From NCBI GenBank assembly GCA_963678075.2, contig CAXXPK010000005.1:124001-188000 (forward strand): DNA of 64,000 bases, in the 5' to 3' direction. A model generated the notes under the pieces. The model was not told where the DNA came from. It did not search any database and saw nothing but the letters and a program-made list of their open reading frames with translations. The DNA is from Oleispirillum sp963678075. Lineage in GTDB: Bacteria; Pseudomonadota; Alphaproteobacteria; Rhodospirillales; Rhodospirillaceae. Positions 1 to 8,713 of this stretch are shown here, piece by piece. Numbering within the stretch: the first letter of the stretch is position 1; every line of letters begins with the position of its first letter. The position numbers were made by a program, and so were the translations under genes.

Positions 1-101
1 TGGGCGGCAACGCGGTCGTTTTCCTCCAGCAGGTTCTGCCGTACCGCGATGGTGATGCGGTCCTCCTTGCCGGTTTCGCCGCAGCCGCAGGTAGTGCACA
101 T
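1..101 (-). CDS. hypB: HypB, hydrogenase nickel incorporation GTPase (N-terminal part only)
   Basis: Only the first 33 or so codons are in the window; the gene runs off the left edge. The protein begins MCTTCGCGETGKEDR, the N-terminal cysteine-rich metal-binding motif typical of HypB. HypB is the GTPase that works with HypA to load nickel into the large subunit of [NiFe] hydrogenases. The start ATG is preceded by an AAAAGGAT ribosome-binding site just after the hypA stop, so it is the last visible gene of the coo-hyp operon. The GTPase domain itself cannot be checked here. Confidence 0.9.
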   Translation of the reverse strand, partial: MCTTCGCGETGKEDRITIAVRQNLLEENDRVAA

Positions 102-118
102 GGATTCACATCCTTTTC

Positions 119-457
119 TTAGGTCTCGAAACTTTCGATGGAGAGTTCCTGTCCACCGGTGACCGCGATCCGCTGGCCGTCGCAGCGCGGACACCGCAGG
201 CGGAATCCTTGTACTTCGAAGTCTTGGCCGCAATCCTCGCAGTGTCCGTGCGCCGCCACCGGTTCGATCGCCAGTTCGGCGCCCTCGGCGGCGGAGCCTT
301 CGGCGAAGACCTCGAAACAGGCGACCAGGGCCTGCGGCTCCACTGCCCGCAGCCTGCCGATTTTTAAGTTCACCCAGCGGATGCGCGAAACCCCGTGTTC
401 CGCCGCCTGCCGGTCGAGAATCTTCATCAGGCCGAAGACGATCGATGCCTCGTGCAT
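119..457 (-). CDS. hypA: HypA, hydrogenase nickel metallochaperone
   Basis: The 112-residue protein starts MHEASIVFG, with the invariant nickel-binding His2, and carries a zinc site of two CxxC pairs (Cys73/Cys76 and Cys89/Cys92), the standard HypA layout and length. It delivers nickel, together with HypB, to the hydrogenase large-subunit precursor in the cytoplasm. A longer in-frame extension upstream overlaps cooH and is rejected because the MHE start is diagnostic. It lies 26 bp after cooH and 17 bp before hypB, so it should be co-transcribed with and serve the coo hydrogenase. Confidence 0.95.
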   Translation of the reverse strand: MHEASIVFGLMKILDRQAAEHGVSRIRWVNLKIGRLRAVEPQALVACFEVFAEGSAAEGAELAIEPVAAHGHCEDCGQDFEVQGFRLRCPRCDGQRIAVTGGQELSIESFET

Positions 458-483
458 GCGGTTCTCCGCTCCGGTCGCCGACG

Positions 484-1566
484 TTACCGTTCCGTGCAGG
501 AAATGCACGGGTCCATGCTGTTCACGATCAGCGCGATGTCGGCCACCTTGGCGTCGGTCAGCATGATTCCCAGGGTGCCCCAGTTCATGAAGCTGGGGAC
601 TCGCCACTTCACCCGTTCCGGATTGAGCGAGCCGTCGGTCTTCACGTAATAGATCAGTTCGCCGCGTGGTGCCTCGCAACGGGCGATCGCCTCTCCGGCG
701 GGAACATGCTGCCGTTCCCTGGGCCCGGTCTCGCCCTCGGGAAGTTGGGCGACGCACTGGCGGACGATGTCGATCGCGGTCTTCGCCTCTTCCAGGCGAA
801 GGGTGGCGCGCGACCAGACGTCGCCGTCGTCGGCGGAATGGACGGGGAAGGCGAGTTTGTCGTAGGTGGAATAGGGCGCCTTTACCCGGATGTCGTAGGC
901 GATGCCGGAGGCGCGGGCGACCGGCCCCACCACGCCGCAGTCGATCGCCGCCGCGTGCGGCAGCACACCGACGCCGCGGGTGCGATCAACGAATGAGCGG
1001 TTGGTGCGGTAGTGGACGATGATGTCGTCGAGGATCGGCGACAGCCTTTCCAGTTGCGCTTCAAGATAGGAAAGACCTTCGGCGTCGAGATCGAAGCGCA
1101 CCCCGCCGATGGCGTTGGCGCCGATTTCCATGCGGTTGCCGAACAGGGTTTCCTTGACATCCTGCATGATCTCGCGGGTTTCCATGACATGCATGAACAG
1201 GGAGTCGAACCCCACCAGGTGCGCGGTGATCGCAACGTTGAACAGGTGCGAGGCGACGCGCTTGATTTCGCTGGCCACCACCCGCAGGTACTGGGCGCGT
1301 TCCGGTACCTCGATGCCCGCGATCTCCTCGATCGCCATGCAATAGGTTTCCGGGTGGCTGTTGGAGCACAGCGAACAGATGCGTTCGGTCAGGGTGACGT
1401 TCTGATAAATCGATCGCTTCGTCGTCAGGTATTCGACGCCGCGATGGGCGTGTCCGGCGGTGATATCGACGGAGCGGATAGTCTCGCCATCGACGTCGAT
1501 CTTGAAGTACATCGGTTCTTCAAGCGCGACGTGCAGCGGCCCGACCGGAATGGTGTAGGTGGTCAT
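484..1566 (-). CDS. cooH: CooH, [NiFe] large subunit of CO-induced energy-converting hydrogenase
   Basis: This 360-residue protein is the catalytic subunit of a group 4 [NiFe] hydrogenase related to NuoD. The two nickel-binding CxxC motifs are present: RICSLCSNSH (Cys64, Cys67) near the N terminus and DPCISCTER (Cys354, Cys357) at the very end. The protein stops right after CTER, so there is no C-terminal extension to be cut off by a maturation protease; CooH and EchE are known to share this. The chosen start (MTTYTIPVGP) has an AAGGAG site and overlaps the cooU stop by four bases (ATGA). Gene order identifies it as CooH rather than HycE/HyfG, which carry a NuoC-like N-terminal fusion. Its reaction is proton reduction to H2 with electrons from CO dehydrogenase by way of CooF. 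Confidence 0.93.
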   Translation of the reverse strand: MTTYTIPVGPLHVALEEPMYFKIDVDGETIRSVDITAGHAHRGVEYLTTKRSIYQNVTLTERICSLCSNSHPETYCMAIEEIAGIEVPERAQYLRVVASEIKRVASHLFNVAITAHLVGFDSLFMHVMETREIMQDVKETLFGNRMEIGANAIGGVRFDLDAEGLSYLEAQLERLSPILDDIIVHYRTNRSFVDRTRGVGVLPHAAAIDCGVVGPVARASGIAYDIRVKAPYSTYDKLAFPVHSADDGDVWSRATLRLEEAKTAIDIVRQCVAQLPEGETGPRERQHVPAGEAIARCEAPRGELIYYVKTDGSLNPERVKWRVPSFMNWGTLGIMLTDAKVADIALIVNSMDPCISCTER

Positions 1567-2162
1567 GCTTCGGACTCCTTCCGCTCGATGATCTTTTCCC
1601 ACAGCGACTTGGTGCTGGCGGCGTTGACCAGGGTCGAGAAGGGGATCAGGCGTTCGAGAACCGACGGTTCGATGGATTCGTCAAGGAACAGGCGGCGCGG
1701 GTCGGGGTGGCCCGCGATGCGCAGGTTGTAAATTTCCATCAGCTCCCGCTCCGGCCAGTCGGCGTTGCGGAAGAGCGGCGTGAGGGAGGGGATATCGCCG
1801 TCATCGGCGGCCAGAAAGATGCTCAGGCTGAGGGTGAGGCCGTCGAGGTCGAAGTGATAGAGGAGATGATAGGATTTGCCGTCAATCGGCAGCCCGTTCA
1901 GGGAGACCGGCGGCGCGGTGTCCTTGGCGGTGTCCTCGTCGTCCTCGTCGGCTTCCGGCGGCTGCGGTTGCAGCGCGCTGATCGTCGATAGCCGCGCGCC
2001 CATTTCCTTAAGAAGGGCGGCGGCGGTGGCCAGGTCGGCCTTGTCGGCCAGCTCGCACCAAGCGGTCACCACGCCCTTGGCGTTGGTATCCTGTCTGAAG
2101 GCGCAGCCGCCGGGGGTGACCGCTCGCAGGCGGGCTTCCAAGTCGGCGGGACGTTCGCTCAT
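1563..2162 (-). CDS. cooU: CooU, NuoC-like 30-kDa subunit of the hydrogenase
   Basis: The 199-residue protein has the NuoC/30-kDa signature in its C-terminal half, including PLFRNADWPERELMEIYNL and GHPDPRRLFLDE. Residues about 75-95 form a low-complexity acidic linker (EADEDDEDTAKD). It is a peripheral-arm subunit that joins the small and large subunits. The start MSERPAD was chosen because it overlaps the cooX stop by four bases; both of its junctions are ATGA overlaps, so it is translationally coupled to cooX and cooH. An upstream in-frame extension lies inside cooX and is rejected. Confidence 0.9.
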   Translation of the reverse strand: MSERPADLEARLRAVTPGGCAFRQDTNAKGVVTAWCELADKADLATAAALLKEMGARLSTISALQPQPPEADEDDEDTAKDTAPPVSLNGLPIDGKSYHLLYHFDLDGLTLSLSIFLAADDGDIPSLTPLFRNADWPERELMEIYNLRIAGHPDPRRLFLDESIEPSVLERLIPFSTLVNAASTKSLWEKIIERKESEA

Positions 2163-2683
2163 GATGGCAATCCTTTGGTCTTCGCGGCGGCGATTTCGGC
2201 CGCCTGTTTGCGGCGGCAGCGCGGGCAGCACTGGCGCAGGCTCTCTACCTCTTCCGCGCTGGGCGCGTAGCCCGCGAACGCCTTGGCGGTGGGGGCGACG
2301 GCGACGTAGTCCGCGCCGCAGGCGACGCACTTGGCCGCCGGGATCAACCCGTGCTCCACCATCTTGAATTTATCCTCCTGGGCGTGGGAGAGGTGCCAGT
2401 CGGTGGTCATGGTGATCGCATCCTGCGGGCAATAAAAGGCGCAGAGGCCGCAGAAGGTACAGGTGTTGTGCCAGAGAAGGAAGCGTCGGCCCTCGGGCGT
2501 GTTGTCGAAGCGGATCGCGCCGCCGATGCAGACCTGTTCGCAGGCGCGGCACGAGGTGCAGCGTGACGCGTCATAGACGACGCGGCCGCGCAGCGCCTTC
2601 GGCGTGAAGGTCTCGCCGAAAGGGAAGGGATCGGTCGATGGTCCGGCCAGAAGGTTGCGGATCAAGACCCTGAGAAAACCCAT
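2159..2683 (-). CDS. cooX: CooX, ferredoxin-like (NuoI/HyfH-type) subunit with two [4Fe-4S] sites
   Basis: The protein is 174 residues. Two CxxCxxCxxxC clusters are clear (Cys42/45/48/52 and Cys75/78/81/85, the latter read as CTFCGLCAFYC), each ligating a [4Fe-4S] cluster that passes electrons to CooL. A further cysteine group follows, CVACGAD (Cys119, Cys122) and CCPRC (Cys152, 153, 156), and looks like a zinc-ribbon or rubredoxin-like knuckle, as also seen at the C terminus of HycF/HyfH proteins. It lies 9 bp after cooL and overlaps cooU by four bases. Confidence 0.92.
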   Translation of the reverse strand: MGFLRVLIRNLLAGPSTDPFPFGETFTPKALRGRVVYDASRCTSCRACEQVCIGGAIRFDNTPEGRRFLLWHNTCTFCGLCAFYCPQDAITMTTDWHLSHAQEDKFKMVEHGLIPAAKCVACGADYVAVAPTAKAFAGYAPSAEEVESLRQCCPRCRRKQAAEIAAAKTKGLPS

Positions 2684-2692
2684 GTCGCTCTC

Positions 2693-3121
2693 CTACAGCC
2701 GCGATTTCCAGATTTCGATCGCCTTGGCCACCCCTTCCAGGATTGCCTGTGGGCGCGGCGGACAGCCGGGAACGTTGACGTCCACCGGCAGGTAGTGGTC
2801 GATCGGCCCGCACACCGCATAGCTTTCGCGGAAGATGCCGCCCGAGATCGGACAAATGCCGACCGCGACGGTGACCTTCGGTTCGGGGATTTCCGCGAAC
2901 AGGCGCAGCACCTTGTCTTTGACCCGGGCGGTCAGGGGGCCGGTGATCAGAACGATGTCGGCGTGGCGGGGACTGCCGCAATACTGGCAGCCCAGGCGCT
3001 CCACGTCGTAGCGTGGGATGCAGGCGGTGGTCGCCAATTCTACGTCGCAGCCGTTGCAGGACCCGGCGTTGATGCGATAGAGCCAGGGCGAGCGGCTCGA
3101 AAGGGTGCGTATCAGGCTCAT
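2693..3121 (-). CDS. cooL: CooL, small (NuoB-like) subunit of the hydrogenase
   Basis: The 142-residue protein is a NuoB-type small subunit that holds the proximal [4Fe-4S] cluster next to the Ni-Fe site. Likely ligands are Cys22 and Cys25 (GSCNGCDVE), Cys90 (VGICPISGG) and Cys120 (VPGCPPRP). It has no Tat signal, as expected for a cytoplasmically oriented group 4 enzyme. It follows cooK by 10 bp and precedes cooX by 9 bp. Confidence 0.93.
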   Translation of the reverse strand: MSLIRTLSSRSPWLYRINAGSCNGCDVELATTACIPRYDVERLGCQYCGSPRHADIVLITGPLTARVKDKVLRLFAEIPEPKVTVAVGICPISGGIFRESYAVCGPIDHYLPVDVNVPGCPPRPQAILEGVAKAIEIWKSRL

Positions 3122-3131
3122 GGTCTCCCCC

Positions 3132-4085
3132 TCACCGGCTCAGGATCGCGGCGGTGACACTGGCGGCAGCCAGCGCCAGGGGCCACTTGAAGAAGAAGCG
3201 GAATGCCTGATCGACGCGCATCCGCCCCATCGAGACGCGCAGCACGGTCACCCCGGCCGCCATCGGCAACAGCTTGACCAGGTGGACGAGCAGCGCCGAG
3301 GGGTTGGCGGGCGCGGTCGGAAAGAACAGACAGACGCCGAGGTTGAGGACGACCACCGCCTTCAGCGCCGACATCGCCTTGAACAGTCCAAGAGCCGCGC
3401 CGGAGTATTCCAGCAGCGGGCCGTCCAGGACCTCGGTTTCCGCCTCGGGTGTGTCGAAGGGGATGGTGCCCAGGTTGGCGGGCAGGAAGGCGGCGAAGGC
3501 CAGCAAGGCGGGCCACATCACCGGATCGAAGAGGAAGGCGCCGTGCGTTTGTTGGTGGTGCATGATCTCGGTGAGCGAGAGGGTGATCGCGCCATCCCCG
3601 CCGCCCGCGCGGATCCCCGCCGTGACGAGGACAAGGACGATTGGGGTTTCGTAGGCCAGCATCAGCATCATCTCGCGGGAGAAGCCGATCGCGCCGAAGG
3701 GCGAGCCCGAGGCCGAACCCGCCAGCATCAGCACCATGCCGGGCACCACCAGCAGATAGAACAGCACCAGCATGTCGCCGAGCATTGGGTCCGGCGCATA
3801 GATGCCGGGGATCGGCACCAGCGCCGCCGCCAGCAGCATCGACGCCGCGCCGACCGGCGGCAGGGCGAGGAACAGCGGACGGCAGGACGTGTCGGGGACC
3901 GTGGTTTGCTTGCGCGACAGCTTGATCAAGTCGAAGAAGGGCTGCAGCAGGGGCGGCCCCACCCGACGTTGCAGGCGGGCGGCGACGCGACGGTCGATGC
4001 CCTTGAGGCCGAGGCCGAGGCCGAGGGCGAAGACGCCTCCCGGGAAGATTGCGACGGACAGCAACAGGGCGAGGGATTCGGGCAT
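3132..4085 (-). CDS. cooK: CooK, NuoH-like membrane subunit of the hydrogenase
   Basis: The 317-residue protein has about eight predicted membrane helices and the NuoH/HyfC signatures RVGPPLLQPFFDLIKL near residue 50 and IPFDTPEAETEVLDG near residue 200. It anchors the peripheral arm and forms the base of the quinone-like or proton channel that links electron transfer to ion pumping. The start MPESLALLLS was chosen for position and hydrophobicity: it begins 11 bp after the cooM stop. A longer in-frame extension runs antisense-free into the cooM coding region and is rejected. Confidence 0.92.
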   Translation of the reverse strand: MPESLALLLSVAIFPGGVFALGLGLGLKGIDRRVAARLQRRVGPPLLQPFFDLIKLSRKQTTVPDTSCRPLFLALPPVGAASMLLAAALVPIPGIYAPDPMLGDMLVLFYLLVVPGMVLMLAGSASGSPFGAIGFSREMMLMLAYETPIVLVLVTAGIRAGGGDGAITLSLTEIMHHQQTHGAFLFDPVMWPALLAFAAFLPANLGTIPFDTPEAETEVLDGPLLEYSGAALGLFKAMSALKAVVVLNLGVCLFFPTAPANPSALLVHLVKLLPMAAGVTVLRVSMGRMRVDQAFRFFFKWPLALAAASVTAAILSR

Positions 4086-4096
4086 GGCGTGTCTCC

Positions 4097-7000
4097 TCAG
4101 CTGCCGCGCTTGGATTGCAGGACCAGACGGATCGCCTTGTCCGCGCTCTCGAACAGGTGGGATGCGCCGATGTGCGCCACCGGAATGTCGATGACGCCGC
4201 AGGTATGCAGGCGGGTGGCGACCACCGTGCGTCTGCCGTGTCGCGGTCGCAGGTAAAGGTTCGCCGCTGCGGCGAGGGCCAGGAACAAAAGGGTGATCAC
4301 GGCGGGATGCCAGCCGTCGGCGCCGGGCAGGCCGCCGAACAGGCTGGCCGCCACCGGCGCGAGGCCAAGCTCCGCCTCGATCGCGGCGACCGGCACCAGC
4401 AACAGGCCGGGGAAGATGCCGACGATTATCGAGGCGGCCACCATCGCGCCCATCGGCAGTAGCATCACCCATGGCGCTTCGCGTGCCTCGCTGGCGGCCT
4501 CGGATGGCGTGCCAAGGAAGGCGGCGTGAACGAATTTCAGGATCGTGGCCAGGGTGAGCAAGCTGCCGACCATGGCCGAAATGCCGAGCAGGGGGTGCCC
4601 GGATTGGAAGCATGCCTGGAAGATCACCCACTTCGAGGAAAAGCCGTTGAGCGGCGGCAGGCCCGCCAGCGACAGCCCGGCGAACAGGAACAGGCCGAAA
4701 GTCAGCGGCATCCGCCGTCCCAGGCCGCCAAGAGTATCGAGGCTGGCGGTATGGCACTGCGCCAGGATGCAACCGGCGCCGAGGAAGAGGGTGTTCTTCA
4801 GCATCATGTGGTTGGCCAAGTGCATCAGGCCGCCGGCGATGCCAAGATCGGTGCTGAGCGAGATGCCGAGCAGGATGTAGCCGAGTTGGGAGACGGTGCT
4901 GTAGATGAGCAGGCGCTTAAGCCCGGTCTGCACCGCGGCCATTGCCCCGGAATAGAGAATGGTGGCGCCGCCGATCACCGCGGCGACGTACATCGGCAGC
5001 GGCGTGCCGCCGACCGTGGCCACGCGGGCGAACAGGGCTGCGCCGCCCACCACCGCGCCAAGCTTGAGAATGGCGAACAGGGAGCACTTCAACAGCACCG
5101 CCGAGATATAGCCGCTGACCGGGGTGGGCGCGGTGGCCGGGTGCATCTGATAGTCGATGCGCACCGGCAACTGCGCCGCCTTCATCACGAAGCCGAGAAG
5201 GATTAGGGCGAGGGCGGGGGCGGTCGCCGCCATCGGCGCGGCCAGGATGGCGCGGCCGATCGCGGCGATGTCGAGCGATCCCGCCCGCACCCCCAACATG
5301 GCCAGGGCGGGGAAGATCAGGGAAGCGCCGACGGTGTTGAAGATGAAGTACTTGAAGCCCTCGCGCCGGGCGTCCTCGGTTTCCTCGTGGATGATCGCGA
5401 AATAGAGCGGCCAGCTGCTCATCAGTTCCCAGAAGCCGAAGAAGCCGAAGGCATCGCGGCTTCCGGCCAGTCCGATCAGTCCGGCGATCATCAGGCCGAA
5501 GGAGGCATAGAAGCGGGGGCGGGCATGGCCGTGGGCAAGGTAGCCGGTGGAATAGGCCATGTTGCCCGCGCCCACCACCGTCACCAAAAGGGCGAACCAG
5601 AAGGACAGGTGGTCGTATGCCGTGGCGTGCAGCACGATGACGCCAGCGGTGGCGAGAAGAACGCCGACCGCTAGGCGTCCGGACCAGACGGCGCTCTTTC
5701 GCCCGATCAGCAGGACGGCGACGGCGCCCAGGGTGGCGATCGCCGCCTCGGGTGACCAGGACAGCACGACGGCGGGGACCTCGGTCGCGACCATGCCGCC
5801 TCGGGCGACCATCTCGGCCACCGCAGGGGCGATCAGGTCAAGCTGGAATTGCGGGGCGATACCGCCCGCGATGATCGCCGCCGCCAGCATCAGCATCGCC
5901 GTTAGCATCGAGGCGGGAGCCTCGGTCAGGGCGGGGCCTTCATAGGGGCGGAAGAACAACAGGCGGGCGAGGCGCAGGTAGTAGAAGCAGCCGATCAGGC
6001 CGCCGACCAGAATCACCGCGGCCACCGCCATCTGCCCGGCCTGGGCGGCGGCATAGACCAGCAGGAACTTGCTGACGAAACCGGAAAACGGCGGCAACCC
6101 CATCAGCGCCAGAACCGCCAGTACGGCGCAGCCGGCGGTCACCGGCATCGCCCGACCGAGACCGGCGAAGTCGGCGATGCGGGTCTTGCCGCTCCGCAGG
6201 ATCAATGCGCCGACGGCAAGGAACAGGAGGCCCTTCATCGCCGCGTGATTGGTCGCGTGCAGCAGCCCGGCGGTGGCGGCGAGCGAGGTGCCGAGGCCCA
6301 GGATCGCGGCGATCTCGCCGATTTGGGCCAGAGAGGAATAGGCGAGCATGCGCTTCGCCTCGGGTTCGAGGAAGGCCATCACCTCGCCGTAAAGCAGGGT
6401 GGCGCAGCCAAGGACGACGATGACGGTCTCCAGGCTGACGCCGGAGACGCTGAATCGCGCCACCGCCGCCGCGCCGAAGACCACGTAGAACACCTTGAAC
6501 AGGCCGAACACCCCGGCCTTGGTGACGAGGCCGGAGAGCAGGGCGGCGACCGGCGACGGCGCGGCATCATAGGCGCCCGGCAGCCATTGATGCACCGGCA
6601 CGAAAGCCGACTTGACGGCGAAGCCGATGAGGAAACAGGCGAGGATCAAGGCCCCCGCCGCCGGAGCGATCAGGTTGGCATGGGCGGCGACGGCGGAGAA
6701 GTCGAGGCCGCCCGACTCGGCATGCAGCAGCAGGATGCCGTAATGCATCGCCTGCGCGCCGGTCACGCACATCAGGAAGTAGACCAGACCGGCCTTGAGC
6801 GCCTTTTCGCTCTGCTTGTGAATGACAAGGAGGTACGAGCTCCAGGTCATCAGTTCCCAGAAGGAAAGGAAGGCGCCGAAATCCCGTGCCGTCGTCAGGC
6901 CGAGCAGCGAGCCGGTCATCAGGAAAAGAAAGAACCAATATCGGCCGTCGTGCGCCTTGTTGGCCATGTAACCCAGCGAGTAGAGCGTGATTGCGAAGAC

Positions 7001-7864
7001 CATCGCGACGATCATCAAGGCAAAGATGCGGGAGGTCGGATCGATTTCCGGCGTGGTCCAGGCCAGGGCGGCGGTCGCCCCCGCCAGGAGCACGGCGCCC
7101 AGGTTGCGATCGTGCGTCGTGAACCGCCTGAGGGCGTGGAGCGCGAACGCGCCGACCCAGGGCACAAGGACGAGGCGCGGCCATGCGGTGGGGGCGAGCT
7201 CCGCCTCGGGTGCAATGGCGCCGAGGAGGCTCGCGGTCCATGACGTGACGTGTCCGGGCCAGAGTCCCATGGCGGCGACCGCGATGGCCAGCGCAAGGGT
7301 CAGCGGCACCGCGAACGCGGGGGCGCCCGCCGGTTTAAGGTCGTGGCGCGGGGATTCGAACCCGATCCGCTGAACGACGATGACGGCGTAGGCGGCGGAA
7401 ACCACCGCCGCCAGACCGACGAAAGCGGCCAGGAGCCATTCCCCTTGCCCCGCCGCTTCGGCGAGCACGAGGGAACGGCCAAGCGCGCCACCGAAGGGCG
7501 AGTATCCGATCGCCGCGAACAGGCCGAAGCCGAACAGCGTCGCCGGTACCGGCAGACGGCGGCCGCACCCGGCAAGGACGGCCATGGATCGCGAACTGGT
7601 GGCGCGGATGAGCCACCAGGCGGAGGCCGCCACGAGACCGTGCGTGGCGATCTGATAGACGAGGGCCGTCAAGGCCCCGGTCGTGCCCGCGATGCCCCCA
7701 AGACCGTAGCTGACGAGCGCGAAGCCAAACTCGGCGATGGTCGAGACCGCGATCAGTCGTATCAGCCTCCCGGTGGAGGCAAGCGCGATGCAGCTTCCAA
7801 GGAGGAATAACGCAATGCCAATCCAGGCCAATTGATGGGAACCGGAAAACGCGTGGAGGGGCAT
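4097..7864 (-). CDS. cooM: CooM, giant antiporter-like (NuoL/M/N) membrane subunit
   Basis: The protein is 1255 residues, close to the exceptional size known for CooM of R. rubrum, and almost entirely membrane-embedded. It contains an N-terminal segment resembling the end of a NuoM/N domain (about residues 1-215), then two full antiporter-like modules. Module one (about 300-600) has the conserved Glu in SFWELMTWSSY, and Lys and His in KSAFVPVHQWLPGA. Module two (about 790-1130) has GFWELMSSWPLYF and a modified second motif (KAAQLPVRIDYQMHPA) that lacks the HxWLP pattern. The ribosome-binding site is GGAG, seven bases from ATG. It is the first gene of the operon and probably translocates protons or sodium when CO-derived electrons reduce protons. 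Confidence 0.93.
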   Translation of the reverse strand: MPLHAFSGSHQLAWIGIALFLLGSCIALASTGRLIRLIAVSTIAEFGFALVSYGLGGIAGTTGALTALVYQIATHGLVAASAWWLIRATSSRSMAVLAGCGRRLPVPATLFGFGLFAAIGYSPFGGALGRSLVLAEAAGQGEWLLAAFVGLAAVVSAAYAVIVVQRIGFESPRHDLKPAGAPAFAVPLTLALAIAVAAMGLWPGHVTSWTASLLGAIAPEAELAPTAWPRLVLVPWVGAFALHALRRFTTHDRNLGAVLLAGATAALAWTTPEIDPTSRIFALMIVAMVFAITLYSLGYMANKAHDGRYWFFLFLMTGSLLGLTTARDFGAFLSFWELMTWSSYLLVIHKQSEKALKAGLVYFLMCVTGAQAMHYGILLLHAESGGLDFSAVAAHANLIAPAAGALILACFLIGFAVKSAFVPVHQWLPGAYDAAPSPVAALLSGLVTKAGVFGLFKVFYVVFGAAAVARFSVSGVSLETVIVVLGCATLLYGEVMAFLEPEAKRMLAYSSLAQIGEIAAILGLGTSLAATAGLLHATNHAAMKGLLFLAVGALILRSGKTRIADFAGLGRAMPVTAGCAVLAVLALMGLPPFSGFVSKFLLVYAAAQAGQMAVAAVILVGGLIGCFYYLRLARLLFFRPYEGPALTEAPASMLTAMLMLAAAIIAGGIAPQFQLDLIAPAVAEMVARGGMVATEVPAVVLSWSPEAAIATLGAVAVLLIGRKSAVWSGRLAVGVLLATAGVIVLHATAYDHLSFWFALLVTVVGAGNMAYSTGYLAHGHARPRFYASFGLMIAGLIGLAGSRDAFGFFGFWELMSSWPLYFAIIHEETEDARREGFKYFIFNTVGASLIFPALAMLGVRAGSLDIAAIGRAILAAPMAATAPALALILLGFVMKAAQLPVRIDYQMHPATAPTPVSGYISAVLLKCSLFAILKLGAVVGGAALFARVATVGGTPLPMYVAAVIGGATILYSGAMAAVQTGLKRLLIYSTVSQLGYILLGISLSTDLGIAGGLMHLANHMMLKNTLFLGAGCILAQCHTASLDTLGGLGRRMPLTFGLFLFAGLSLAGLPPLNGFSSKWVIFQACFQSGHPLLGISAMVGSLLTLATILKFVHAAFLGTPSEAASEAREAPWVMLLPMGAMVAASIIVGIFPGLLLVPVAAIEAELGLAPVAASLFGGLPGADGWHPAVITLLFLALAAAANLYLRPRHGRRTVVATRLHTCGVIDIPVAHIGASHLFESADKAIRLVLQSKRGS

Positions 7865-8403
7865 TGGCCGATGTCTCCGTTATGGGTGGCAAGGCACCGT
7901 TTGGTGGCGCAATGGAAGCTGGGGCATAAATTCCAGAAACTTCATTATGCGTGAATAAAACCGGTTTGGCTCGTGGCCGCGCGCCAAGTATATCACGGAT
8001 ATATGATGACGACCCTCGTTTTCCGGGAGACCTTCCCCACGGTTGCGGCGATCTTGTCGTGTCGCGGGCGATTCCTGCGCGCGCTTCGCCGTGAAGCAAT
8101 CTTCGTGCCGGGGGGTATGGGGATTGGTAACCCGCTTATATGAAACGATAATTCGCGGAATGGCTCCGTCTTGGCGGTGGCGGGTTGTCGCGGATGCGAC
8201 GGATCGCCGGATCGAAATGTTGGTGTCTGGCGGGGGCTCCCCAAGGCTCATCCAGCGGAAGCCGGAGCCCGAGGCTAAGATTGGCGCAATGGCGTGGGTA
8301 AGGCGATGGGCGATCGGGGCCGGATTCTCGCGCTTCGTGCGTGCGCCGGGGAGGGGCGAGGGGTGGTTCCCCCCACGGAAAACGCGGGCATTCGCGAAAG
8401 GCG
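7865..8403 (-). promoter_or_regulatory. Intergenic region upstream of cooM with candidate promoter and operator
   Basis: No convincing gene is seen in this 540-bp stretch, which separates cooM from the divergent mad genes. On the minus strand a CATAAT -10-like hexamer lies at 7944-7949, about 80 bp before cooM. A perfect inverted repeat TATATC-ACG-GATATA occupies 7989-8003, about 60 bp upstream of the implied start of transcription, a fitting distance for an activator. A CooA-like site (TGTCG-N6-CGACG) occurs at 8186-8201 but is imperfect and far from the -10. Regulation by CO through CooA is known for the R. rubrum operon; here it is only inferred. Confidence 0.4.
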
Positions 8404-8433
8404 TTGACAAGTGAGGGAGCCGCCCTCTAGGGT
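8404..8433 (+). promoter_or_regulatory. Candidate sigma-70 promoter for the mad genes
   Basis: A perfect TTGACA at 8404-8409 is followed 18 bases later by TAGGGT (8428-8433), a weak -10. It would drive transcription toward madG, leaving a leader of roughly 270 bp. That leader contains an inverted repeat at 8567-8587 (ATCACCAAG-TGAC-CTTGTGAT), possibly an operator. No known riboswitch was recognised. Confidence 0.4.
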
Positions 8434-8713
8434 AGGTAACTATGCAAGTTCGACCCTGGCGGTTCTTGGCTCGAACGTCTTGTGTGAAAGCGTGGAGGAA
8501 CCGCAGTTAATGGCCCGCCTTGCGGCATCCCGGATGTGTTCGGGAATGTGATTGCCGCTGGGTCCTATCACCAAGTGACCTTGTGATTTCGTGTCGGTGA
8601 AATCCTGAGCTTCGGCGTCGTTGGCCGGTGTTGGGTATTCGTACCCGTCTGTGCGATGCGTTCGGAGCCCGTGCTTCCCCGTAAGGGAGGCCTGCGTCCA
8701 GAGGGCGACGGAT

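Noticed and set aside
8185..8201. CooA-like box TTGTCG-N6-CGACGG
   Set aside because: One half-site is imperfect and it lies over 230 bp upstream of the only plausible -10 of cooM, not at the usual activator position. It is mentioned but not called as a CooA site.
8043..8414. A 123-codon plus-strand frame in the cooM-madG intergenic region
   Set aside because: There is no ribosome-binding site, composition resembles random GC-rich sequence and no family is recognised.
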